Shown: positions 46,801 through 57,800 of the stretch, piece by piece | How the letters are laid out: every line of letters begins with the position of its first letter | Position numbering within the stretch: position 1 is the stretch's first letter | The notes under the pieces: model-generated | The model's database searches: none | Seen by the model: the letters and a program-made list of their open reading frames with translations, nothing else | Told to the model about the DNA's origin: nothing | Translations under genes and position numbers: made by a program | From: Semisulcospira habei | Lineage: Eukaryota; Mollusca; Gastropoda; Semisulcospiridae | Assembly: GCA_036245525.1 (NCBI GenBank) | Contig: BTPG01000004.1 | Span: 207,828,899-207,892,898 of the forward strand | DNA: 64,000 bases | Direction of reading: 5' to 3'

Positions 46801-48779
46801 AGGCTACATTTGTTAGATTTATCTGAAACTTCACTACATGTAGTAGGCTGCTACACTGACTTGAAAATCAAAATGACACCCTCAGACTCAGTGGAACTGA
46901 TATGAGCTGATCACTCAGCAGAAGTGGATGGTTTTTCTGAGTCCTGTTGAACAGTGGTACCCCTCCTAGCTGAAAACAGAACCCTTTTCTTGTCAGCTGC
47001 CCACTTGTCAACAACACTGAAGACAGAAGGGTGTTGACCGTTGACTTGATCAGGCCCTTCCATTTGTACCCTCAGCATGCAGTCCTGAGCCTCTGGACTG
47101 AGGCGGTTTCGCAGTGAGGTACACAGCAAGTTCTGCCTGCTGAAGCCCCTCTCCAGATCTGCTGTGTGAACAGGCAGTGTCAGTGCCAGTTGCCCTAGCT
47201 TTCTCATGTTGGGGAATGTTGGGCAGCCAATCAGAAGGCGATGTTTACGGAATCACACTCTACACGACCCTCGCTCGTGCAGTCTCACTTTCGCTAAAAA
47301 TAGCTGAACTTTAGGGTCAGCCAATCAGAGGGCGTTGCCGGGAATAACACACTACACGTCACTCGCTCGCGCAGTGTAAAGCCGACTACCGCAAAGCGCC
47401 AGCCTACTCGGAAAGAAATGTCGCTAGCGGTGTCCGCGATCAACGGAAAACCAACGGAAAAACAATCGGACACGTCCTCTTTTTGAAACAATCGGACATT
47501 TGTCCTGCTGATCTTTCTGTTCATCGGACATTAGGCCAAGTCAATCGGACTATGTCCGGTGTCCGACGGCCAGTGACATCCCTGAGTGTATCAGGATGAA
47601 AAGAGTTAACTACGATAGTGCAAGGATGGTGCCAAAGCAGCTTTGCGCTGGGAAGTGTCAAGCAATTGAGGCACCACCTTTGCATGATCGTAGTCGATGA
47701 TCATGCAGCAAGCGACTCTGGCTATTATGGTGTAGTCTTTCTTGTAACCTGACTGAATGGGTGAAACTGTGAGGTGGGATGATGATGTGCTAAAGCAGTG
47801 ACATTGCAGTAGATCCTGGGGCAGACTTTGGCCTTAGAAGGCCTGTGCAGTATGGGTTAAGAAGGCACTACCATTGAGCCACCATGATTAATCCTGTTCC
47901 AGGAGCAGCGCTTAGCCCTTTCACTGCGGAGAAGAAGTGGTCTTATCCAGCTGCAAGAGACAGGTCCTCATGCGCCCCTGCAGTTTTGGGGGCTATTGAG
48001 AATCTATGCCTCTTGCTGACTCCACTTTATGTGATTTAAATATTGGGCTTTATATCTGAGTACCTCACATTTAAATGACAACATTATGAAAGAAATGATT
48101 GTGGAAAGTTCTTTATGTTCTGCATATGTCTGATAGAATCATCTTGTTATGCGTTTGGTTTTGCTGGTAACCATATGTTTGTTTTTCAGAAACCATCAGC
48201 GTTCTCGTCATTCTGCTCCGTGGTATTCAGTCCACTGAAGTGGGTGTTTGGTAAGCTGGCCAACGTTTTTGTTTTTGCAGATTGGGATTTAGTTCAGGTT
48301 CAGTTCACCCTTTGAGTGTCAGTAGCGGTTTTAGTCATGAAGATTCCTTCAGGAATCATCGCAACTAAAACGGCTACCAACACGCAAAGGGGTCAAAGGT
48401 GAATACTGAAAACAGGTGCTGCTGTATTACATTTTCTAAAAGTCCTCATTCACCTGGGAAAAAATGTTGGTGCAGTTACATAGTGTAGTTTTGGAGCTAA
48501 ATCCATTGGAAGGAAAAGGGATGAGTGTCAGCTGCTGTGTTACAGAAAACGGCCTGCATGGGGAATTGCAGCTTTTGCGACTTGACCAGTGCTGGAAGGG
48601 TTCAGCGGAAAATGTAAAGCTTTCATTTGACCCTGTCACTGCTGGAACACAACAAACAATGCCCAACCGCTGGAGGCTGAGATTCTCATGAGCTCCTCTA
48701 ATTGCTTGGGCTCATAGATCAATGCCTGTTGCTGACCACACTTTGTCTCTGAGTTCTTTGACAGCCGAGGTTCTTTGGT

Positions 48780-48810
<31 letters not shown>

Positions 48811-51800
48811 CATAGTATTTATATGGCGCATTTCTCATATTTATAATATAACTTAATGTGAACCCATTCAGCACTGACACACTACTAACGGGAGATGGGT
48901 CGACCATGATAATGCAAGGGTAGTGTCGGCGCCAAGCTAATCTGGCACTGCCCTTGAATTATGGTCGATCCATCTCCTGCTACAGGTGCATAGTCATTAG
49001 ATGACACCTCCTAAATTATGGAAGTACGGCCGCCAGGCTGAATGAGTTAACAGTAACAAAGATTTCAGAAACGCAGTCTGCTAGCAGTGGGGGAGGGGGA
49101 GGTGGGGCTATTGCGCAATGTTGCAGGCTGACCTCGTCTTTTTTTACACATGATCACGTTCTATGTTTTAGATCACAAGAGGGCCCAGGTGCTGCCAGAT
49201 GGTAACGTGTTTGACATTTACCTGGGGGGCAGTTGTGGGGACAGTAACTGGCGTGAGGACATCGCTCTACCGCTCATCAAGTTAGTACGCTTTTCACACA
49301 TCCTCCCAGACAGCACCATAGTGGGAGAGGGCTCAGCCACAATAGATCAAGAGTGGTGCTACATTAATAATAATAATAATAAATAGTTCTTGTATTGCGA
49401 TGTTCTCCAGGAAAACACTGGACTCGCTGCGCATGCACAACAGCACACTTTCTCTCGGACACACGCACAATTATACACTACTTTAAACCACCCCAACCCT
49501 TCCCAACACCTTACATCCACTTCCCTCCAGAATCAGAATAAAAGGCAGTCAACAGTTGGCTGAAGGTGAACTAAATGTTAAATGCCCGACAGAAAAGAAA
49601 AGTCTATAAGTGAGCTTTAACTGTGACAGCGTGGGCAGATTCCGCATTTCAGTTGACAGCGCGTTCCACACACTTCAGGCGAAAAAGGTGAAAGAACGCA
49701 CCCTGACAGTTTTCATGTTAAGCTTCAAGATTTTTAACGTTTTTTCACTGGTACGTGATGGCTGATAAACAGCTTGGCAGAAAGGTATGGCTGGAGAGAT
49801 CTGTCAAAATGCCGATAAATTGTCCCTTTGGCTGTCGGTAGCCCTTTTTGTCGTGATGATTCCTGCAGGAATCATCACGACACAAAGCGCTACCAACAGC
49901 CAAAGGGTTATAATGCATCCATCACATCAGGCACTACCTTTTTTTTTCCTCTGTCTTGGTAAGTCCGTCACCTGTGATTTCTGCGTACTGGTTGGACGTA
50001 AACTCCTAAATATCTGTCAGTTAACATGCACTCCAAGGCCTATCCTGCACAGTAGCCCTTTGGCTGTTTGTAGCGCTTTTTGTCGCAGTGATTCCTGCAG
50101 CAATTGCTTTGACAAAAAGCGCTACCAACAGTCAAAGCGTTAAGTGTGATAATGTGTCAGTGTAGATTTGTTCTGCTGCTGTTCCATCAGATTTTTTAGT
50201 TGGGTGGGTTTATTCCTGGGTAGACTCACACTGGACAGATTTACACTTGAGTGCATTATAAATATGGATGGAGTCACCACAGAGCAAATGTACACATGGT
50301 GGAATCACGCCAGAGTGGATTCATGCGGAGTAGATTTAGGCTGGGTACATTCACATTCATACATGGCTCTAAATACGGCAAAATTGACCCTCCACTTTCA
50401 GGCGTCATGGCATGTCATATCACAACCCACACGGCTCAGAGTGGTCCAGTCGCCTGATCCCCATGCAGGTGGCCGAGCGGGAGAAATGTCGCGTCATGCT
50501 CTATGTAGTGACAGACTCTACGCGCGCCATGGCCGCCATGACAGAGGTGGGTACTCTGCGTGTACCTCATTTTTGTGTTTGCAAACTGCTTTAGTGCGTG
50601 ATGCTCTACAGTGTACCCAGTAAGCAAAGGTCTTCAGGCCCACAACTGCCGCAGTGGGTCTGCGCACGGCTGTATGCGGGCCCACTGTGGCCGTTGTCGA
50701 CCTGAAGGTGTTTTGCTACTGGGGTACACAGTTTAGCTTCATGCACTAACATAGCTAATAAATGTTATCGCTAATCCGAAGGAGGTCCAACATTGCACGG
50801 ACTTCAAGGGGTTCACGCTACTTTGACCTGATTATGTGTCTGGAATGACCACAGTTGTCACCCCTAAAGAAATGACAGACGCCTAGTTTCATCCTATGTG
50901 TGCAGGGTTTGGTGGCATGAGTGAGCTTAGTCCTGCACAAGGTACTAAGCAAGGTGCTCCACTACAGCGCCACAACACTAACTCCGCTACAGCGGAGCAC
51001 CTTGCTTAGTGCCTTGTGCAGGACTAAGCTCACTCATGCAACTGGGCCTTGGCCTGTGATTTAAGGCCTCTATGGCGCATTTATCCACAACACAGGCAAA
51101 CCTGTCAAGGCGACCAATCACCTGTGTAAAGCAATGCCTGTCTAAGCAGACTACCCATGTTTGGTCCAATGGTTGTCTTTCTCTTGCTTGCATGGCCCTG
51201 CGTAAGTAGACCCAGTACCTGAGGCAACTCCTTCTGAGGCCTGAGAAACCACTGTGTTGTCTCAAAAATAATCGGCGCAAGTCTGTGATTGACCTCAGCC
51301 TCTGTTGTCAAAGTGAAAGAAAGCTGTCTGTATTCCTGGGTTCATTTATTTCATCAAAAACATTACCGATGACATGACCTTATGGGAGTGTCTACTACTT
51401 ACTCAATTCTAGCCTAAGTACTCGTTGTGTTAACACACAACCCGGGAGGCACTCGGGGAACCCTGAGGGGGCCAAGAGTTGTCTCCCGATACTCCCCATC
51501 CGGAACAGAGTACCCATAATTCCTCAGTCAGTCTACTTAGGCTTACGCTGTTCAGACGTGTTGCTCTAGCCTACGGATTTTGGGGATTTCGACCGGTTCT
51601 CCGGTCTTCGACGGACTTAGTTCTTCTCTTGACTTGTTCTTCGTCGGGCCCCCCTGTACCGGGTGGCTCTGGTATCCCTTCTTCGTTGGCAGCTGCCCGC
51701 TTGGCTCCCGGAAGTGCCTGGGCTACGCTGTGAACTTCGCTGGGACTTCGCCGCGCGTGCCTTGGTTTGGATTCTCCCCCCCCCCCCTTCCCCGGTCCCG

Positions 51801-54800
51801 CTCCGGGAAAAGGTAAGGTGACTGGGTTGGCCCTCGGCTGGTTCCCGGGCTGGGCACTGGTTGAGCAGGCGCGAACGCGGTCTTCATTTGCGTTGTTGCT
51901 TGCGCCAAGATTCTTGACTTTTTCTTGGCGGGTCTCGCGCCCGTTCCCCCTCTCCTTCCGTGTTGGTGTGGTATTGTTATTGACAGGGTCACGTCTCCCT
52001 TTTTTTCGCTGTGGTTAGCAGCGTGGTTGTTGAAAGTTCCGCGCTTAACGGAAGGCATTTACGCGTGAGGGAAGAAATGAGACGTTGTAGTCTGGAACGG
52101 TCATTCTTAAACGGCGCAGATCCGCAGGTGGTCATCTTCGTTTTCCAAGATGGCGTCTAACGATGCAGAGCTCCGTGTTCCTCACGGTTAAAACCTTTAC
52201 TGGAAGGGGAATGGTGTGCAAGATCGGTGAAGCTAAGTCTAACCTTATTTCTGGCGCTTACCTACTCACTTTTTCCTCACCTATGCTCTTGTCCCTGGTT
52301 GGGTTCGGGGAATGTGTTATGCTACAGCCATCCCTTGACGCATTACGTTGGCGAATGTGGCGAGAACCGACGCTTACTTCGGTACTGAGTCGGTCCTGTC
52401 ATGCCTGTTTTGTTATGCATACTGCAGACCTGTTTACCACATACGGGGGCGTATTAGTTACATGGGAGATGCAGAGTATTCGTCAGTTGAGGGGACACTG
52501 ACGGCACCTAGATGACTTATTGTTGCTGTCATGGGGGAAGGTCATAAGCTGCAATAACTTCTCTTGCCACCACAGGTGCTACTCACATACCCTCACTTGC
52601 TCATTCCACATATTACAATGACAGGCTGCAGATGGACGGTGATTGGTACGGGTGAGCCCGTCGCCAACGCATCTCATGGCAGGCGCCAGTGACCGTCTCC
52701 CGGCCCGAACCTCCCTGGGAAAAAGAAAAAAAAAAAAAAAAAAAACCCACAGTGCTCAGACAGCCCTATGTCTCCTGGACGCACTGGTTTCGGCTCTTTG
52801 GTTATATTCCTACTTGGGCATGTGACTACCAGTTAACATGAACAACATGCATAAGAATACAAGTTAACATGAACGACAGTAACGTTTTACTGTTGAAAGG
52901 TAATTGCCTGCTGGCAACTTAAGACAATGATCAAAGCTGCACCTGGAGGCCGTCGCTATAGTACAGCTCCGGTGTGTCGCGGGGGCTCCGCTCCGACAAA
53001 GGTTCTGGGCCTGCCGCTTGCTTCAGGCTTATACTTGTCATGACATGCTTGAGTTTGTTGTGCAGGATGTGTTGTAGGCTCAACTTAGCCTGGCGGTCCT
53101 CCCAGACCAAGGGTGGCTGCCACACCTGTAGGGGCCGGGAGGTGCCCGGCGTAGGACGTATACGCTGGGAAGACAGGTACACACCTTGGTGGTTGGGGGA
53201 GTTGCCTTGGCAGGATGGACAGACAGTGCCGTTAGCCGCGACTCCTCTTCTTCGCAGAAGGTAGGTCACACAGGTGGGGTGCTTACCTGGGGTTAACCGG
53301 GACCCTACTGGCTGCACTCTCTACCTTGCGGGGATGTATTGCAGGTCCGCGCGCTTGCTGACAGGTGGTTCCTCGCTGGTTGTACCGTTGTCTTGCGGAA
53401 GTTCACCTTACCGGGACAGGGTCCCTCAGGCCCACGCCCGCGTGCCTTCGGATTTTGGTATGTTGCAGGGGCCTTAGATGACCTGCACACAGCGCGGACG
53501 TTACAGTGACCGTCGGACTCATACAAGGTCTGTCTACCATGTGCCTCCGAACCTTGGTGTGACGCCTGCGCCACATGACCTGGACGGCGCTGGGCTCACC
53601 TTGGAGCTTCTATCGGCGAGAGCGCCCGACGCCTGTGACTGGTTACAGACCTGCTGAGATACCGGCGGATATTCCCGGTACTCCGACTGCTCGAGTTCCG
53701 ACGAGTGGACTGTGAGATCACCATGCCGGACGCGTCAGTATAGTGTGCAGGAGGAAGTGCGCTTGGAAAAAGCCTTCTGACAGACAACCGGCCTCCCTAC
53801 AGAGTACACTGGTACCAACTTGGGGTTTCCGGCGCGAACGCCTGACACCGGTGACTGTTCCAGACCTGAGGAAGTACCAGCTGTTCCGGTTCTCCAGCCT
53901 CTCAAGTTCCGACGGCCCTAGCATCGGGGGATCGACACGTCGGACACGGCTTGGTAGTGTGCGGAGTCGGGAGCTCGAGGCGTTGATTCCCAGGAGGGAA
54001 CACGCTTGGACCAAGCCTTATGCCAGGCAGAGAACCCTTCTCGCTACAGAGTTCGGTTCGGAGAGACGTGCTTCGTGCCGTCCATGGTCAACCGATCCCC
54101 ACTCGTCTCCTAGGAAGGCCTTGGATCCTCCTCGGCCGCTGCGAACCCGCCTCGACATAGAGTCCGGCTCGCGGAGACAATCTCACACGCACACCACGTC
54201 TCGACTTGTTCGGGATCTGCTCTTCGATCGAACTCGGGCCGGCTGCTAGTGGTTGCAGGGTACTGTTGGTGGCCAGCCAGCAGGGCGGAGGTGCCTGTCT
54301 CCGTTCCTTACCGCCCGAGTCCTTGACGATCTTGTGGAGGGATGGCTACGCGGACCGCTTCAGTTACTGCGCGGAGAGGGGTTCTCGACGCGGGCGTTAC
54401 AGGAGGGTACGCACCTGGACATAGCCTGCGGTCAGGCGGAGACCCACCTCGATACAGTGCCCGGTTCGCAGAGTCACGCTGTCCCGCCAGTTCCCGACGG
54501 TAAAAACGAGCGACGGTAGATTCTGCTCGCCAGCCCACAGCGGCCACGATGTCCTTGACAGCGCAGTTCCGGTCGTATGCGATGCTCGTGGCCATGGCGC
54601 GTACTTCATCTGCGCGGATCTTCAGTCTCTGCGCTACCCGTCGGGAGAGATCCATGTATGCAGTTCGTATTACCCAGCGCAGCCAATAGGAGATCGTCTG
54701 GGCTGGGATATCAGTCTTGCCCTGTCGTATGGGCAGAAAGAGGCGGCACGACTGGGAATCCACTTCCCTCAGGATCAGATCTCCGCTCTTGCTCTCCTGC

Positions 54801-57800
54801 GCGCGAGGAGGGACCACTCTGCACCTTGGATGCCCGTCCATCTACGAATTCCCTCGTTGGAGTCAACCTTCCGGCACGCTAGGTCTACACTCCGCTTCTC
54901 TCTGCTGCGGGCGTGCTTAGGAGTTGCCGTTCTTCACGTCGCTCCAGGGATTCTCTCCTGCCTCGCTCGTCGATCCCTTTCGCGCCCGGCTGCCGTTCGT
55001 CCCTTTCCTCTCCCCCGCACTCAGCCCTTCCCCTTCTTCGTGCTCCGGCCTGGCTGCGGTCGCTCCTCTTCTGGACATCCGACCCCCTCCGGTGGTTCTC
55101 GGGGAGGATGCTGTCGTTACTTCGCCTTGCTCGGACCTGTTTACCTCCTCCTGCGGTTACAGTACTCGGTTCGACCCAGTTGTGCACTAATACTCCTTGG
55201 AGATCTGACGACTCACTAGCTGGTGGCCTTACGCGTGAGTTCCATTGACTTGGTGGAAGTACTCTGACTTCGCACGGGTGGTAAACGGGTCTGCGAGCGC
55301 GTCGGCTTCTGTCTCCCTGGTGCCCTCTCGGATGCAGCTCGGAGCTGGCAGCGGCTTCCGGACTTCGGGCCAGGCGCTTCGACTACCCTGCGCTTCTTCT
55401 CTCGGTTCACGGATCTTCTTCACCCCCATGGAGTTGCCGGCTGTTGGCTTCCCTCGGTCGGAACGGTGCTCGGGAGGTCACAGGAGTTGCCTCCCCTTCC
55501 AGCGGTGGATCCGCTCTTGCCTCTCCTTGGGACTAGACGACCCCTCTCGTACGTACCTCCCTTCGTGTCGTGAGATGGTAGAGCTCCTTACCCTATCCTT
55601 CGTTCTCCAGGTCGACGACTCCTGGCGCCGAGCGGGGCGGTGTGATGCTGACGGAACCTCTGTGCTGACGACTCGACCAAAGCAGTTTCTTGGGGGGTTC
55701 CTGGACTTCGCTACGGGGAGCAGAACGGTGGAGGCTTCTAGAACCTTCGCTTCGCTTACGCTGTAGGACCATGGCACAGCTCCGTCTCCCTGGTGTCTAA
55801 CCAACTCGACTTCCCCTTGGGCACCCAGGAGGGCACCGGGCTTCGAACACGTGGTACTGCTGCGGCTGTGCTGGCGGTTGGACGGCCCAGCCACTACTCG
55901 GAAGTCGGATCTCCTCTCCTTTGGTCGTCTCTAAGCCCGGCTGCTTCTGCTACGCCTCCTACTACCGTGGTTCTTCTCCAACTCCAGCCTGGCCTTCGGA
56001 CCTCGCGGTCCAGAGCGCGAACGGCTTGGAGCTGACGCAGACTAGTAGGTCACCTTCTCGTGGGACGGCTGCGCCAACCTGTTTCCCCGATGGATCCAGT
56101 TGCTACACGCAGTTTGCACCAGGATGCCTTAGGAGGACCGGCGCACTGGCGAGATGGCTTCGCGGACCTGTTCGACACTAGGTGGGTTCACTGGCGTGCC
56201 CCGTCCTTGAGGATTCGCCCTGCCGTTGTGGATTCGCCCGCCTGGACGAGACATCGAGGCTCTGGCCTAGCCTGGGACGGTTGCTCCGCTCTTCCTGTTC
56301 GTCACCCCGTTACTGGGTTCCGGTCCTGTACCTCTTACACCTCTCCTCGCCGCGGACCCCCGCTACTGCTTCCCGCTTCTGCAAGGTGCTCCTGCAGCCG
56401 CGACGCTCGCTGTTTCGCTTTGATGGGGCCCCTACTCCTTCGCCTTCGTCGGTGGCGGCAGGCCTCAACGTTGGACACAGCAAGGTAGTGTGCGGAGTCG
56501 GGAGTTCGAGGCGCGGGTTCCCAGGAGGGACCGCGCTTGGACCAAGCCTTATGCCAGGCAGAGAACCCATCTCGCTACAGAGCTCGGTTCGGAGAGGCGT
56601 GCTTCGCGCCTCCATGGTCAACCAGTCCCCACTCGTCTCCTAGGAAGGCCTTGGATCCTCCTCGGCCGCTGCGAACCCGCCTCGCCACAGAGTCCGGCTC
56701 GCGGAGACATTCTCACACGCACACCACGTCACGACATGTTTCGGGATCCTCTCTTCGCTCGAAGTCGGACCGCCACCCTCGCTCTCCCTCGCGAGCGTAA
56801 CAAGGATCGAGCTTCTCCTCGTCACTAGGAATAACAGCCCTGAAGCTACAAGTCAGATGATCTTCCTGACGACGCTCAGTCATGCGATCCGATTCCAGGA
56901 TCCCTCCCGCAGCGAGCTTAGAGGCTAATTAAGTCCTATCAGCTACGTACAGGGCCACGAACGTCACAGTCGTCAGGAACTGTGCTGTCTTCCACTTCGT
57001 GGCTACTGTAGGGCTTGCGGGCATGTTCTCTCGCTCACAGAGTTTCCCAGTCCAGCGGGGCTACTCGCTCTGGTGGGGGAACTGCTCCGGGGCTCCTCTT
57101 CCTCCTGGCGCTTCAGCGCCGTAGGTTACACCTCCCCAGGGTCGTCGGGAATTTGCGTTTGGGAGGACGGCCCTTGGGGCCCCAAGGTGTGCTAGTGCGC
57201 GGCACCCTCCTCCTATTCGTGATTCTCCCATAAGGTCATGTCATCGGTAATGTTTTTGATGAAATAAATGCATTTTTCTTTAAAAGGTATTTTTTCGAAA
57301 AATACTTACCGATGACATGACTCGGACGGCCCTCCCACCGGCCCCGCTTGCCGCTGGTAAGCTAAGTATCCTGACTGAGGAATTATGGGTACTCTGTTCC
57401 GGATGGGGAGTATCGGGAGACAACTCTTGGCCCCCTCGGGGTTCCCCGAGTGCCTCCCGGGTTGTGTGTTAACACAACGAGTACTTAGGCTAGAATTGAG
57501 TAAGTAGTAGACACTCCCATAAGGTCATGTCATCGGTAAGTATTTTTCGAAAAAATACCTTTTAAAGAAAAATGCATTTTTTTTAACGCGCCCTACGCCA
57601 TTGGTGCATCATTTCCCAAAATGACCTATTTTGAGCTGAGGGGTCAATGACCCATAGGTTTCTGTAGGCAACATGTTTCTAAAGACCCTCCCGGCTTTTG
57701 TTTCCTCAAAACACATTACCGATGACATTACTGTTAGGAATAGTGTCTTAGCTAGCATAATTTTAGCCAAAATTGGTTGTGTACCTATATGGCAGGGGAG

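Larger units (their letters stand above)
46070..47584 (-). mobile_element. hAT-like transposon derivative
   Basis: Terminal inverted repeats CAGGGATGTCACTGG (46070-46084) and its complement (47570-47584), extended by GGACAT-rich subterminal repeats. It interrupts a PAL-A element whose two parts flank it (45895-46069 and about 47588-47611). The 8-bp target duplication is imperfect. Only the C-terminal transposase domain remains, so it is non-autonomous. Confidence 0.85.
51343..57578 (+). mobile_element. DIRS-like tyrosine-recombinase retroelement 1
   Basis: 6.2 kb bounded by ~172-bp inverted terminal repeats (51362-51533; 57363-57533). An internal complementary region (57228-57327) is made of the complements of the left and right outer ends joined together. 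That layout is diagnostic of DIRS elements, which replicate through circular DNA and make no target duplication. The ICR position implies plus-strand coding, yet the recognised recombinase fragment is on the minus strand. RT and RNase H were not recognised. Confidence 0.82.

Noticed and set aside
52155..52200. ATGGCGTCTAACGATGCAGA looked like a gene start in a YY1-type context
   Set aside because: The frame stops after about 13 codons and lies within the DIRS-like element; no linked exon was found.
52931..53317. Minus-strand frame with CPSC and KLKHVM motifs
   Set aside because: A single CxxC and no aligned family; could be a chance frame in GC-rich DNA.
53743..54249. 168-codon plus-strand frame in DIRS-like element 1
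   Set aside because: Biased Arg/Ser/Pro composition without recognisable motifs; partly repeated at 56.5 kb. Treated as element interior, not a gene.
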